Below are positions 1 to 9,092 of a DNA stretch of 64,000 nt, in pieces. A program made the translations under genes and the position numbers. Under the pieces are notes generated by a model, which had not been told where the DNA came from, did not search any database, and saw only the letters and a program-made list of their open reading frames with translations. The stretch's first letter is position 1. Every line of letters begins with the position of its first letter. Location: assembly GCF_009827655.1 (NCBI RefSeq), contig NZ_WTYV01000001.1:908354-972353 (forward strand), written 5' to 3'. Origin of the DNA: Alteraurantiacibacter buctensis (GTDB lineage Bacteria; Pseudomonadota; Alphaproteobacteria; Sphingomonadales; Sphingomonadaceae).

Positions 1-1734
1 GTGGTGCCGATCAGTGACGAGCACCTGTCCGAATATGTCGGCGCCTATGCCCAGCGGCTGGCCTGGCTCACCGGCTTCGGCGGCTCGGCGGGCACGGTGG
101 CGGTGCTGGCCGAAAAGGCGGCGATCTTCGTGGACGGGCGCTACACCCTGCAGGTGCGCGACCAGGTGGACGGGCGGCTGTACGAGTACCGGTCCGTGCC
201 GCAGGATTCGCTGGCCGACTGGCTGGCCGAAAATGCCGGGGCGGGGGCAAAGGTCGCCTATGATCCGTGGCTGCACACCCAGCCCTGGGCCAAGGCCGTG
301 GCGACGCGCCTGGCCAAGGCAGGCGCGGAACTGGTGGCGGTGGAGGACAACCCGCTCGATGCTGTGTGGCAGGACCGGCCCGCCCCCTCCCCCGCTCCCG
401 CCTTCCTGCAAGATGAATCGCTGGCCGGGCGTTCCAGTGCGGACAAGCGCGCCGCGATCGGCGAATGGCTGAAGGCTGAAGGGCTGGACGCAGTGGTGAT
501 AAGCGCGCTCGATTCGGTGGCCTGGGTGCTCAACGTGCGCGGGTCTGACGTGGAGCGTACGCCGGTGGCCCTGTCCTACCTGACCGTGCTGGCCGATGGC
601 ACGGCGGACTGGTTCATTGCGCCGGACAAGGTGCCGGCAGAGGTGGCCACGGCGCTGGGCAATGCCGTGCGGGTGCGCCCGAGCGATAACTTTGCCGCTG
701 CGCTGGCCGAGCTGTCCGGCAAGCGGGTGGCAACCGATCCGGCACGCTCCGTGGCGGCGATCTTCGCCGCGCTGGAAGCAGCAGGTGCCCAGGTGGTGCC
801 CCTACCCGATCCCGCCGTGCTGCCCAAGGCGACGAAAAACGCGGCCGAGATTGCCGGGCACGATGCCGCCCAGGCGCGCGACGGAGCCGCCGTCAGCCGG
901 TTCCTCCACTGGCTCGGCGTCAACGGCCCCAAGTGCATGGTCGACGAGATCAGCGCCGCCGCGCAGCTCGAAAGCTTCCGCCAGGCGGGGGGCGACCTGC
1001 GCGACCTGTCGTTCGATACGATCAGCGGCAGCGGACCCAATGGCGCGATCGTCCATTACCGGGTGAGCGAGGAGACCAACCGCCTGCTGGCCCCTAACAG
1101 CGTCTATCTGGTGGACAGCGGCGGCCAGTACCCTGACGGCACGACAGACATCACCCGCACCGTGTGGATCGGCCCGGACGAGGCCCCAGCCGAGGTGAAG
1201 GACCGCTTCACCCGCGTTCTCAAGGGCCATATCGCGCTGGCCGTGCAAACCTTCCCCGCCGGCACCACCGGCAGCCAGCTTGATACGCTGGCGCGGCAGT
1301 TCCTGTGGCAGGCGGGGCTCGACTATGCCCACGGCACCGGCCACGGGGTGGGCAGTTTTCTCAGCGTCCATGAAGGACCGCAGAGGATTGCCAAGCCGCG
1401 CGGCGGGCAGGCAGGGACCGAACAGGAGTTGCTGCCCGGCATGATCCTCTCCAACGAGCCCGGCTATTACAAGACCGGCGAATACGGCATCCGGGTGGAG
1501 AACCTGGTGCTGGTGGAACGGCGCGAGATCCCCGGCATGGAAGGCGAATGGCTGGGCTTCCGCACGCTGACCCTGGCCCCCATCGACAAGGCCCTGATCG
1601 CCCCCGACCTGCTGACCCCGGCGGAGCGCGCCTGGCTGGATGCCTATCACGCACAGGTGGTACAGGTGGTTGCCCCGCAACTGCACGAAGCTGCCGCGCG
1701 CACCTGGCTGGAGGAGGCCTGCAGGCCGCTCTGA
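1..1734 (+). CDS. pepP: Xaa-Pro aminopeptidase, M24B family (5'-truncated by window)
   Basis: Cytosolic metallopeptidase that removes an N-terminal residue preceding proline. The protein has two creatinase-type N-terminal domains (the second from about residue 140) and a C-terminal pita-bread domain. Metal-ligand motifs are visible: VDSGGQYPDGTTDITRT (two Asp), HGTGHGVG (His), NEPGYY (Glu) and RVENL (Glu), about residues 370-500. Family members are about 600 residues. The sequence opens inside the conserved stretch VPISDEHLSEY, so a short N-terminal piece lies before the window and the GTG at base 1 is not the true start. A small gap then an EF-hand gene follows on the same strand. Confidence 0.9.
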   Translation: MVPISDEHLSEYVGAYAQRLAWLTGFGGSAGTVAVLAEKAAIFVDGRYTLQVRDQVDGRLYEYRSVPQDSLADWLAENAGAGAKVAYDPWLHTQPWAKAVATRLAKAGAELVAVEDNPLDAVWQDRPAPSPAPAFLQDESLAGRSSADKRAAIGEWLKAEGLDAVVISALDSVAWVLNVRGSDVERTPVALSYLTVLADGTADWFIAPDKVPAEVATALGNAVRVRPSDNFAAALAELSGKRVATDPARSVAAIFAALEAAGAQVVPLPDPAVLPKATKNAAEIAGHDAAQARDGAAVSRFLHWLGVNGPKCMVDEISAAAQLESFRQAGGDLRDLSFDTISGSGPNGAIVHYRVSEETNRLLAPNSVYLVDSGGQYPDGTTDITRTVWIGPDEAPAEVKDRFTRVLKGHIALAVQTFPAGTTGSQLDTLARQFLWQAGLDYAHGTGHGVGSFLSVHEGPQRIAKPRGGQAGTEQELLPGMILSNEPGYYKTGEYGIRVENLVLVERREIPGMEGEWLGFRTLTLAPIDKALIAPDLLTPAERAWLDAYHAQVVQVVAPQLHEAAARTWLEEACRPL

Positions 1735-1902
1735 CCCGCCCCTTGCGCGCGACAAATTGCGACATAATGGCAGGGGCACGGCACATCCGTGCGACAAGTG
1801 GCTCCTATGGTGAGTGCAAGGGTAGCGGGGCGTCGCGACCCTCCCCTCATTCCGCGACGCTCCGCTATTCCTGACCTCTGGGGGCGGACGGAAGGACATT
1901 TC

Positions 1903-2469
1903 ATGATGCGTCGGACCTTTGCCACCGTGGCGCTTGCCGCCGGCACCCTTGCTGCCACCCTTGTCGTGGCCCAGCCCACCACCGAAACCGCCCAGCGCCC
2001 CGTGCGGGAGCCGATGACCCGCGCCATGGCGGAGGAGCGGGCGGCCGCCCTATTCTCGCGCCTCGATGCCGATGGCGATGCCCGCCTGACCGAGGCCGAC
2101 CGCGCAGCCCGTTCGGCAGATCGCCAGGACCAGCGCTTCGCCCGGCTTGATACCGATGGCAACGGCGCGATCAGCCGTGCCGAGTTCGATGCCCATGTCG
2201 GCGAACGCGCCGGCCAGCGCGCCGAACGCCGCGAAACCGCCGGCGAGCGGCGCCATGGACGTGACCGCGCCGGGATGCGCGGCATGCGCGGCGAGGCCCG
2301 CCAGATCATGGCACGCGCCGATGCCGACGGCGACGGCGTGATGACCCAGGCCGAATTCACCAGCGCGGCCCTGGCCCGCTTCGATGCCGCCGACACCGAC
2401 CGCAGCGGCACGATCGAGCCGGGTGAGCGCCGCGCCCGCGGTCGGCCCGCACCTGCGGCCACACGCTAG
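1903..2469 (+). CDS. EF-hand domain secreted protein
   Basis: Small exported calcium-binding protein of 188 residues. An N-terminal signal peptide (MMRRTFATVALAAGTLAATL then VVAQ) precedes several EF-hand loops: SRLDADGDARLTEAD, ARLDTDGNGAISRAEF, ARADADGDGVMTQAEF and DAADTDRSGTIEPGE. The middle is rich in Arg/Glu/Gly. ATG 1903 is chosen because GGAAGG lies 7-12 bases upstream and the signal peptide begins there; the reading frame is open further upstream without a signal-like start. The target is unknown. It sits just before a two-component system on the same strand, but no link is shown. Confidence 0.8.
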   Translation: MMRRTFATVALAAGTLAATLVVAQPTTETAQRPVREPMTRAMAEERAAALFSRLDADGDARLTEADRAARSADRQDQRFARLDTDGNGAISRAEFDAHVGERAGQRAERRETAGERRHGRDRAGMRGMRGEARQIMARADADGDGVMTQAEFTSAALARFDAADTDRSGTIEPGERRARGRPAPAATR

Positions 2470-2504
2470 GTCTGGCCAAAGCGCGCGATTGGGGGCAGAT
2501 CACC

Positions 2505-3248
2505 GTGGATATGGCTGACCAGGCGGAAATCCGGCTCTTGCTGGTGGATGACGAGGCTTCGCTGCGCGAGCCGCTGGCCGATTACCTGGCCCGCCAGGGC
2601 TTCGTGGTCGAGCAGGCGACCGACGCGGCGAAGGCCCGCGCCATCCTGGCGGCCGAGCACAAGCCCGACCTTGTCCTGCTCGATATCATGATGCCAGGCG
2701 AGGACGGGCTGTCGCTGTGCCGCCACCTGATCGAGGCACGCCAGTTGCCGGTGATCTTCCTGACCGCGCGGGGCGAGGCAACCGACCGCATCGTGGGGCT
2801 GGAAATCGGGGCCGACGACTATGTCGTCAAACCGTTCGAGCCGCGCGAACTGGTCGCCCGCATCCGCTCGGTCCTGCGGCGCACCGCCCGGCAGTTGCAC
2901 GTGCCGCAGGAAGATGCGCTGTACGAGTTTGAAGGCTGGCAGCTCGATCCGCTGAAGCGGCGGCTGGTCGATCCCGAAGGCACCGTGGTGCCCATTTCCA
3001 GTGCCGAGTTCCGCCTGCTGACGGCCTTCCTCGACCATCCGCGCCAGGTGCTGGATCGTGACCGGCTGCTCGACATGGTGCAGGGCCGCGAAGCGCACCT
3101 GTTCGACCGGGCGGTGGACAACCAGGTCAGCCGCCTGCGCCGCAAGATGGAAACCGACAGCCGCGATCCCAAGCTGATCCAGACGGTGTGGGGCGGCGGC
3201 TATCGCCTGGCGGCCGACGTGCGGCGGGTGGCCCAGGAAACCGCGTGA
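2505..3248 (+). CDS. OmpR-family response regulator
   Basis: DNA-binding response regulator of 247 residues. The receiver domain (about 10-125) has the acidic pair DD at 15-16, phospho-acceptor Asp60 (LVLLDIMMPGEDG), Thr in FLTARGE and Lys in VVKPFEP. The C-terminal winged helix (about 145-240) ends in the typical VWGGGYRL. GTG 2505 is preferred over ATG 2511 because GGGGG at 2491-2495 is better spaced from it. Its stop overlaps the start of the next gene by four bases (GTGA), so regulator and kinase are translationally coupled. The closest classical relatives are OmpR-like; the signal is not readable from sequence. Confidence 0.88.
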   Translation: MDMADQAEIRLLLVDDEASLREPLADYLARQGFVVEQATDAAKARAILAAEHKPDLVLLDIMMPGEDGLSLCRHLIEARQLPVIFLTARGEATDRIVGLEIGADDYVVKPFEPRELVARIRSVLRRTARQLHVPQEDALYEFEGWQLDPLKRRLVDPEGTVVPISSAEFRLLTAFLDHPRQVLDRDRLLDMVQGREAHLFDRAVDNQVSRLRRKMETDSRDPKLIQTVWGGGYRLAADVRRVAQETA

Positions 3249-4636
3249 TTTCCCGCCTGCTCCCCAAGAGCCTGCTGGGGCAGATGCTGCTGGCCGTGGC
3301 TGCCGCACTGCTGGTGGCGCAGACCATTTCCGCGGTGCTGCAATACCGCGCCAGCGAGCAGCGGCGCGAAGCCATTGCCGCCAACGGCCTGGCCTTCCAG
3401 CTTGTCACCCAGCCGCATTTCGAGAACCTGCGCCCCAACGCCGGGGGCCGGCGGGCCATCCTCGGCCGCTGGCAGCGGCTGCAGGTGGAGACGACCAGCC
3501 GCAACCCCATCCTGCCCGGCGAATCACGCGATGCCGTGCGCGAGGATACCATGCGCGCGATCCTCAACCAGCAGGGGCTTGATCCGCTGGAGCTTGTAGT
3601 GGTGACGCGCCCGATCGCCCGCGATCCCTATGTCATCAACCAGCTGGACCGCGGGGAGCAGCGCGAGTGGCGCCACGGCCAGTTGCTGGTGGCGGCCATG
3701 CGGGTGGAGGGTGATGACCAGTGGCGCGTGGCGCGCTGGGCGCTGGGCGGACCCGACCGGGATGCGCTGGCAGGGCTGATCGCGCAGACCCTGCTGCTCT
3801 ATGTTGTGCTGGTGGGTGGCCTGGCCCTGTTACTGATGCGCATTACCCGGCCCCTGAAGGCGCTGACCAACCGGGTGGAGCGCTTTGCCGAAACCCGCCA
3901 GGCAAGTGGCCAGCTCGAACCCAGCGGCCCTGAGGATACCCGCCGCCTGATCGAGGCGCACAACCTGATGGAAGCGCGCATCGCCGCGCTGATCGACGAG
4001 AAGGACGTGATGCTGGGCGCGATCGGGCATGACCTGAAGACCCCGTTGGCGGCCCTGCGGGTGCGCATCGAATCGGTGGAGGACGAGGCCGAGCGCCAGC
4101 GCATGGCGCACACCATCGAGGACATCACCCGCTCGCTGGACGACATCCTCTCTCTCGCCCGCGTGGGCCGGCCCAGCGATCCGCTGGAACGCACCGACCT
4201 GGGAGCGCTGGTCTCCTCGGTGGTCGAGGAGTACGAGGACATGGGCGAGAACGTGGTGCTGGGCGATACCGTGCGCGTGGCCCTGCGCCTGCGCGCCACC
4301 TGGCTGCGACGGGCCCTGCGCAACCTCATCGGCAACGCCCTGCGCTATGGCAGCGAAGCGCGCGTCAGCATGGAGAAGCAGGGTTGCCAGGCGGTGATCC
4401 GCATCAGCGACAACGGACCGGGCATCCCGGCAGGTGAAATCGCCACGATGATGGAGCCGTTCACCCGTGGCGAAGCCTCGCGTAACCGCGAGACCGGCGG
4501 AGCAGGCCTGGGCCTGACCCTGGCGCGCGCCATTGCCGAACAGCACGGTGGCAGCCTGGTGCTGGTGAACGCGCAGGACACGCAGGGCAAGGTTACCGGC
4601 CTGACCGCCGAACTGCGCCTGCCGCTGGCCGACTGA
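3245..4636 (+). CDS. HAMP sensor histidine kinase, EnvZ-like
   Basis: Inner-membrane sensor kinase partner of the preceding regulator, 463 residues. Transmembrane segments lie near 10-32 and 178-198, bounding a periplasmic domain of about 140 residues, followed by HAMP (about 199-250), a HisKA box with His262 (GAIGHDLKTPLAALRVR) and an HATPase domain with NLIGNALRYG (N box), DNGPGIP (G1) and GGAGLGLTLARAIAEQHGG (G2). The start is GTG 3245, overlapping the regulator's stop codon; the frame upstream of it translates into low-complexity sequence. The ligand is unknown. Confidence 0.87.
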   Translation: MISRLLPKSLLGQMLLAVAAALLVAQTISAVLQYRASEQRREAIAANGLAFQLVTQPHFENLRPNAGGRRAILGRWQRLQVETTSRNPILPGESRDAVREDTMRAILNQQGLDPLELVVVTRPIARDPYVINQLDRGEQREWRHGQLLVAAMRVEGDDQWRVARWALGGPDRDALAGLIAQTLLLYVVLVGGLALLLMRITRPLKALTNRVERFAETRQASGQLEPSGPEDTRRLIEAHNLMEARIAALIDEKDVMLGAIGHDLKTPLAALRVRIESVEDEAERQRMAHTIEDITRSLDDILSLARVGRPSDPLERTDLGALVSSVVEEYEDMGENVVLGDTVRVALRLRATWLRRALRNLIGNALRYGSEARVSMEKQGCQAVIRISDNGPGIPAGEIATMMEPFTRGEASRNRETGGAGLGLTLARAIAEQHGGSLVLVNAQDTQGKVTGLTAELRLPLAD

Positions 4637-4660
4637 CCGGCCCATCCCTCGCCAAACCCC

Positions 4661-4690
4661 AAAAAAAGGGCCCGGTCGAAACCGGGCCTT
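4661..4690. terminator. Rho-independent terminator, strongest on the minus strand
   Basis: Stem GGCCCGGT/ACCGGGCC (4669-4676 with 4681-4688) and a CGAA loop. Read on the plus strand it ends the kinase gene but has only a weak T tract. Read on the minus strand it is followed by seven T residues, a canonical terminator, although no minus-strand gene is recognised upstream of it (see findings). Confidence 0.75.
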
Positions 4691-5039
4691 GAAAAGTTTT
4701 GGGAGAGGATGCCTGAAAGGCCTGATCTTTATGCGGTGAGGCCCTTCTTCTCGCAAGTGCGAAAAACGCAACGGCAGTTGCATTTGCTGCAACATATTTT
4801 AACTGCATGATTTATCAAATTTTTTGAGGCGATATTGATCTTGTGCAATGCACAATTCGAAATTGTGCGATGCGGCATTGCGGGATTTTCGTTGCAGCGC
4901 GTCATGCATCCGGCCAGTGCGCGGCTTTCCGGTCCCGGTGCTGCCGCACGTCGGCCACGGCACCGTGCGCACATCTCCGGGCGCATGGTGACAAGCAGGC
5001 ACGCGCTGGACTAAGAACGGCGGACAAGGTGGAGGCGAA
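4691..5039. other. AT-rich intergenic region with a chain of palindromes
   Basis: No convincing protein gene is seen in these 349 bases. The first half is clearly richer in A+T than its surroundings. It holds GCAAC-GGCA-GTTGC (4768-4781), GTTGCA...TGCAAC (4777-4793), TTGTGCA-A-TGCACAA (4841-4855) and GCACAATT-CGA-AATTGTGC (4850-4868). The latter two share a half-site and look like an operator array for the divergent or downstream gene scoA. GGTGGAGG just before 5040 is the scoA ribosome-binding site. Confidence 0.5.
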
Positions 5040-5762
5040 ATGAAGAAGCTTTATCCCGATGCAACCACAGCGCTGGATGGCCTGCTGCGCGACGGCATGC
5101 TGATCGCCAGCGGCGGGTTCGGCTTGTGCGGCGTGCCAGAGCGGCTGCTGGCCGCAATCCGCGACAGCGGGGTGAAGGACCTGACCTTCGCCAGCAACAA
5201 TGCCGGGATCGACGGCGAGGGCATCGGCATGCTGCTGCGCACCCGCCAGGTGAAGAAGATGATCTCGTCCTACGTGGGCGAGAATAAGGAATTCGAGCGG
5301 CAGTACCTTTCCGGCGAGCTGGAGGTGGAATTCTGCCCGCAAGGGACGCTGGCCGAGCGGATGCGGGCCGGCGGGGCAGGTATCCCCGGTTTCTACACCA
5401 AGACAGGCGTGGGCACCGCCGTGGCCGAGGGCAAGGAAGTGAAGATCTTCCCCAACCGCGACGGGCAGGACGAGGAATTCATCCTGGAGCGCGGCATCTT
5501 TGCCGACCTGGCGATCGTGAAGGCGTGGAAAGCGGACGAGACCGGTAACCTGGTGTTCCGCAAGACCGCGCGCAACTTCAACCTGCCCGCAGCCACTTGC
5601 GGCCGCGTGTGCGTGGTGGAGGTGGAGGAAGTGGTGCCGGCGGGCAGCCTCGATCCCGATGCCATCCACCTGCCCGGCGTCTATGTGCAGCGGATGATCG
5701 TGGGCGCGCCCTACGACAAGAAGATCGAATTCACCACCACGCGGGAGCGGGAAACCGCCTGA
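5040..5762 (+). CDS. scoA: Succinyl-CoA:3-ketoacid CoA-transferase subunit A
   Basis: Alpha subunit of the enzyme that moves CoA between succinyl-CoA and acetoacetate (ketone body or PHB-derived acid use); acts in the cytosol with ScoB. The CoA-transferase family I signature is visible near the start (SGGFGLCGVPERL), then SNNAGIDGEGIG and GAGIPGFYTKTGVGT, typical of SCOT subunit A. 240 residues, full length. A strong GGTGGAGG precedes ATG. Unusually, scoB does not follow directly: a lipoprotein gene of 449 codons lies between them, one base after the scoA stop. Confidence 0.93.
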   Translation: MKKLYPDATTALDGLLRDGMLIASGGFGLCGVPERLLAAIRDSGVKDLTFASNNAGIDGEGIGMLLRTRQVKKMISSYVGENKEFERQYLSGELEVEFCPQGTLAERMRAGGAGIPGFYTKTGVGTAVAEGKEVKIFPNRDGQDEEFILERGIFADLAIVKAWKADETGNLVFRKTARNFNLPAATCGRVCVVEVEEVVPAGSLDPDAIHLPGVYVQRMIVGAPYDKKIEFTTTRERETA

Positions 5763-5763
5763 T

Positions 5764-7113
5764 ATGGGCAAGCGCGGCTCCGGGCGGTATCTGCGGTTGG
5801 CGGGCGTGCTGCTGGGGGCCTGCGCGCTATCGGCCTGCAACAGCCCGTTCAACATCCTGGCGCGGCTGGACGGCCCCTATATCAGCCCCGAGCGGCGGGC
5901 CGAGATAGCCTATCGCGCGGCCGTGGAACGCCAGCGGCTGGAGTCCGAGGCGGCGGCGGGTGCCGCCGCCTCGGCGCCCGCGCCCGCACCCGCCCCGGTC
6001 GTGGTGCAGAGCGCCCCGCTGGCCAGCCAGCCGCTCGCCAGTCCGCCGGTGGCGCAGGCACGGGCCGAATTGCCGCCGGCACCTGCCCCGGCCCCGGTCA
6101 TCGCCGCAGCCCCGGTGCCAGCCCCCACTCTGGCACCGGCACCGGCCCCAACCCCTACCCCGGCCCCCGCCCCCGTGCTGGCCGCTCCGGCTTCGCCCAT
6201 CTCCCCTGCTGCCGGGCTGATGGGCCCCGTCGCCACGCGTGAACCCGCGCCCGCCCCTCTCGAAACGCGCCTGCCCTCGGCCTTCGATCTGACCCCGGCG
6301 CAGCCCGCACCGCCGCGCCGCGCGGCCCAGCCTGCAGCGCAGGTTGCCAGCCCCGCCCCTGCACCCGTCGTCGGGGCCCCGGTTCCGGCTCCCGCCCCCG
6401 CTCCCGCCGCTCCGGCACTCGCCGCCACACCTGCGCCTGCACCCGCAGCTCCACCGGCCACGCGGGACTTGCAGCGCGCTGCCGCTGCCGCCGGACTGGC
6501 CGTGGTCAGCGCCCTGCCCTCGCCCGATGCCGCCGCCGCCGATGCGCTGCCGGGCCAAAGTGGCGACGCCCTGCGCGCCTTCTATGATTTCGCACTGGAG
6601 CGGCTGGAGGCCATGCCTGCCGCCGGCAGTCGCCAGTCCATGCTGCTGGCCGATCCATCCAGCCTGGACCCCGAACTGCAGCGGTGCGGCAACCTGCCGC
6701 CGGCCGTGCTGATCGATCTCGATCCCGGCAACGGCCTGCTGCCCCTGGTCAGCACTGACAGCGCCAGCCCGGAACTGGCCCGCTACCTGGGTCTGCTGCG
6801 AGAGCGGGGTGTCACCGTCTACTGGATTTCCGGCCATGCCCCCAATGCCGCCAGCCAGATCCGCCAGCGCCTGGTGGCAAGCGGGCTGGACCCCAGCGGC
6901 ACCGATCCGCTGATCGTCACCCGCTTCGCCGGCGAGAGCAAGCAGGCCCGCCGCTATGGCCTGGGCACCAGCAACTGCCTGCTTGCCATGATGGGCGACC
7001 AGCGCGGCGATTTCGACGAACTGTACGATTACGTGCTCGATCCGATCATGGCCGCGCCGCTGGAAGAGCATGTCAACAACGGCTGGTTCCTGGCCCCGCC
7101 CCCTCTCGACTGA
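5764..7113 (+). CDS. HAD-like acid phosphatase-type lipoprotein with Pro/Ala linker
   Basis: Predicted lipoprotein of 449 residues. The signal sequence ends in lipobox L-S-A-C with Cys25. Residues about 60-235 are a low-complexity Pro/Ala linker (repeated AP/PAP). The C-terminal part (about 290-445) resembles class B/C acid phosphatases of the HAD superfamily: [12 protein letters not shown] at the motif I position, WISGHAP (motif II-like Ser) and [15 protein letters not shown] (acidic motif III/IV-like). The usual DxDET nucleophile motif is altered to DLDPG, so activity is doubtful. Spacing of 1 base to scoA and 14 to scoB implies one transcript. Its role beside a CoA-transferase is unknown. 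Confidence 0.7.
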   Translation: MGKRGSGRYLRLAGVLLGACALSACNSPFNILARLDGPYISPERRAEIAYRAAVERQRLESEAAAGAAASAPAPAPAPVVVQSAPLASQPLASPPVAQARAELPPAPAPAPVIAAAPVPAPTLAPAPAPTPTPAPAPVLAAPASPISPAAGLMGPVATREPAPAPLETRLPSAFDLTPAQPAPPRRAAQPAAQVASPAPAPVVGAPVPAPAPAPAAPALAATPAPAPAAPPATRDLQRAAAAAGLAVVSALPSPDAAAADALPGQSGDALRAFYDFALERLEAMPAAGSRQSMLLADPSSLDPELQRCGNLPPAVLIDLDPGNGLLPLVSTDSASPELARYLGLLRERGVTVYWISGHAPNAASQIRQRLVASGLDPSGTDPLIVTRFAGESKQARRYGLGTSNCLLAMMGDQRGDFDELYDYVLDPIMAAPLEEHVNNGWFLAPPPLD

Positions 7114-7127
7114 AGGATACCCATTCC

Positions 7128-7787
7128 ATGACCACCCACGATGGCCTGACCAAGGGCTGGACCCGCGACCAGATGGCCGCCCGCGCCGCGCAGGAATTGC
7201 AGGACGGGTTCTACGTGAACCTGGGGATCGGCATTCCCACGCTGGTGGCCAACCACGTGCCGGAACACATGGAGGTGACGCTCCAGTCGGAGAACGGCAT
7301 GCTGGGCATCGGCCCCTTCCCCTATCCCGACGAGGTGGATGCCGACCTGATCAACGCTGGCAAGCAGACCATCAGCGAACTGCCGCACAGCGCCTATTTC
7401 GACAGCGCCGCCAGCTTCGCCATGATCCGCGGCGGGCATATCGACCTGACCGTGCTCGGCGCGATGGAAGTGTCCGAAGGGGGCGACATCGCCAACTGGA
7501 TGATCCCGGGCAAGATGGTGAAAGGCATGGGCGGTGCCATGGACCTGGTCGCCGGCGTGAAGAAGATCATCGTAGTGATGGAGCACGTGGCCAAGGACGG
7601 CAGCCCCAAGTTCATCCCCCAGTGCACCCTGCCGCTGACCGGCCGCAACGTGATCGACATGATCATCACCGATCTGGCCGTGTTCCAGCGGCCGGACCAC
7701 CAGTCACCTTTCCGGCTGATCGAGCTGGCCCCCGGCGTGACGGCGCAGGAAGTGGCGGAAAAGACCAGCGCCCATTACGTGAACTGA
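7128..7787 (+). CDS. scoB: Succinyl-CoA:3-ketoacid CoA-transferase subunit B
   Basis: Beta subunit of the CoA-transferase begun by scoA. It carries the catalytic glutamate in the family signature SENGMLG (Glu55), which forms the glutamyl-CoA intermediate. Other family stretches are [47 protein letters not shown] and CTLPLTG. 219 residues, the normal length. ATG 7128 starts 14 bases after the lipoprotein stop, so the subunits are probably still co-transcribed despite the inserted gene. Confidence 0.93.
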   Translation: MTTHDGLTKGWTRDQMAARAAQELQDGFYVNLGIGIPTLVANHVPEHMEVTLQSENGMLGIGPFPYPDEVDADLINAGKQTISELPHSAYFDSAASFAMIRGGHIDLTVLGAMEVSEGGDIANWMIPGKMVKGMGGAMDLVAGVKKIIVVMEHVAKDGSPKFIPQCTLPLTGRNVIDMIITDLAVFQRPDHQSPFRLIELAPGVTAQEVAEKTSAHYVN

Positions 7788-7794
7788 GGCGGGC

Positions 7795-8478
7795 GTGGCC
7801 TACACCCTGATCACCGCCAACCGGAACTATTCGAGCTGGTCGCTGCGCCCCTGGCTGCTGATGAAGGCGCTGGGCATTCCCTTTGCCGACCGGATCGAGC
7901 CCTTCACCAAGCCTGCCAACTATGACGAGTTTCGTGCCTTCTCGCCCACCGGGCAGGTGCCGGTGCTGCTGGACGGGACACGGACGGTGTGGGATTCCCT
8001 GGGGATCACGCTCTATCTGGCGGATCGCTTCCCGCAGGTCTGGCCGACCGGCGAGGCCGCGCGGGCCTTTGCCATGTGCGCTGTTTCCGAGATGCACGGC
8101 GGCTTCTCCGCCCTCAGGAACCAGTGCACGATGAATGTGGGCGTGCGGGTGCAGAAGCCGCCGTTCGATGCCGCGCTGGCGCGCGACGTTGCCCGCATCC
8201 ACGAACTGTTCGAGGAAGGGTTGGACCGGTTCGGCGGGCCGTGGCTGGCGGGGGCGGATTTCAGCGCCGTGGATGCCTTTTTCGCCCCGGTGGCCTGGCG
8301 CGTGCGGACCTATGGCATCGATGTTGGCCGCGGGCGAGCCTGGGTCGACACCGTCATCGCCCATCCCGCCATGCAGCAGTGGGAGGCCGAAGCCCTGGCC
8401 GAGACCTGGCGCGAAGAGAGCCACGAAGCCGAACTTGGCGGAGCGGGCGAAATCGTGGCGGATTACCGCGCGCCCTGA
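7795..8478 (+). CDS. Glutathione S-transferase family protein
   Basis: Cytosolic thioredoxin-fold transferase of 227 residues. The N-terminal domain (1-80) has the likely thiol-activating region NRNYSSWSLRPWLLM and the glutathione-binding stretch TGQVPVLLDG followed by WDSLGITLYLADRF. The C-terminal helical domain has WLAGADFSAVDAFFAPV, the N-capping box region of GSTs. Start GTG 7795, seven bases after scoB, suggests the end of the same operon. The substrate cannot be read from sequence. Confidence 0.85.
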   Translation: MAYTLITANRNYSSWSLRPWLLMKALGIPFADRIEPFTKPANYDEFRAFSPTGQVPVLLDGTRTVWDSLGITLYLADRFPQVWPTGEAARAFAMCAVSEMHGGFSALRNQCTMNVGVRVQKPPFDAALARDVARIHELFEEGLDRFGGPWLAGADFSAVDAFFAPVAWRVRTYGIDVGRGRAWVDTVIAHPAMQQWEAEALAETWREESHEAELGGAGEIVADYRAP

Positions 8479-8484
8479 GGCCGC

Positions 8485-8529
8485 TTGACATCGCACCCAA
8501 ACTGACAGATATTTCTGTTATGACAGAAA
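8485..8529 (+). promoter_or_regulatory. Promoter with operator overlapping the start codon of the GbsR-type gene
   Basis: TTGACA (8485-8490), a 17-base spacer and GATATT (8508-8513) form a sigma-70-like promoter whose predicted start point falls on or next to the A of ATG 8520. No Shine-Dalgarno is present, so a leaderless mRNA is likely. Alternating half-sites ACAGA (8505), TTTCTGT (8512) and ACAGAAA (8523) build the palindromes ACAGA-TATT-TCTGT and TTTCTGT-TATG-ACAGAAA, a probable autoregulatory operator. Confidence 0.6.
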
Positions 8530-9092
8530 CAAATGTCGAGTCGAGCAAGTTGCCTCCCGCCGTGGAAGCCTTCGTGCTGCGCTGGGGTGACCTGGGAGGG
8601 CAATGGGGCGTCAACCGCAGCGTGGCGCAGATCCAGGCGCTGCTGCTGCTGTCCGATCGCCCGCTGACGGCGGAGGACATTGCCGACAAGCTGGGCCTGG
8701 CGCGCAGCAACGTATCCAACAGCATCAAGGAACTGCTCAACTGGAAGCTGGTGTCCCGTGTCCCCGTGCTGGGTGACCGGCGCGATCACTTCGTGGCCGA
8801 AACCGACATGTGGCAGATGGCCAGCAAGGTGGCGCAAGGCCGCAAGGAACGCGAGATCGACCCGATGGTCGCCGCAATCCACGCCGCGATGGAGCAGGCG
8901 GACGACCCGCACATCAGCAAGGAAGTGCGCCTGCGCCTCAGCAACATGAACGATTTCATCACCACCGTGGACACCTGGTACGGCCAGATGATCCAGGTGC
9001 CGCCACAGCAGATCATGCGCCTGATCCGGCTGGGGGCCAAGGTGGTCAACCTGCTCAAATACGTGGGAGGTAAGGACAAGTCCAAGGGGTGA
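8520..9092 (+). CDS. GbsR/MarR-type transcriptional regulator
   Basis: Predicted DNA-binding regulator of 190 residues. It has a winged-helix core (about 30-90): IQALLLLSDRPLTAEDIADKLGLARSNVSNSIKELLNWKLV followed by the wing LGDRRDHFVAE, then helices likely for dimerisation. The GbsR group is known in choline/osmoprotectant control, but here no such genes are adjacent; the neighbours are two small membrane proteins. ATG 8520 coincides with a palindrome and an apparent promoter start point, suggesting self-repression and leaderless translation. Confidence 0.8.
   Translation: MTETNVESSKLPPAVEAFVLRWGDLGGQWGVNRSVAQIQALLLLSDRPLTAEDIADKLGLARSNVSNSIKELLNWKLVSRVPVLGDRRDHFVAETDMWQMASKVAQGRKEREIDPMVAAIHAAMEQADDPHISKEVRLRLSNMNDFITTVDTWYGQMIQVPPQQIMRLIRLGAKVVNLLKYVGGKDKSKG

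Noticed and set aside
1735..1902. Repeated GCGACA motifs between the aminopeptidase and EF-hand genes
   Set aside because: Short, irregular, and without a well-spaced -35/-10 pair; not enough to call an operator or promoter.
4729..5002. Small Cys-rich frames on the minus strand upstream of the terminator at 4661
   Set aside because: Composition is odd, starts lack ribosome-binding sites, and they cross the palindromes. A small RNA is more plausible than these proteins.
5950..6470. Pro/Ala low-complexity stretch as a tandem DNA repeat
   Set aside because: It is a coding linker with irregular AP/PAP units and no fixed repeat length at the DNA level.
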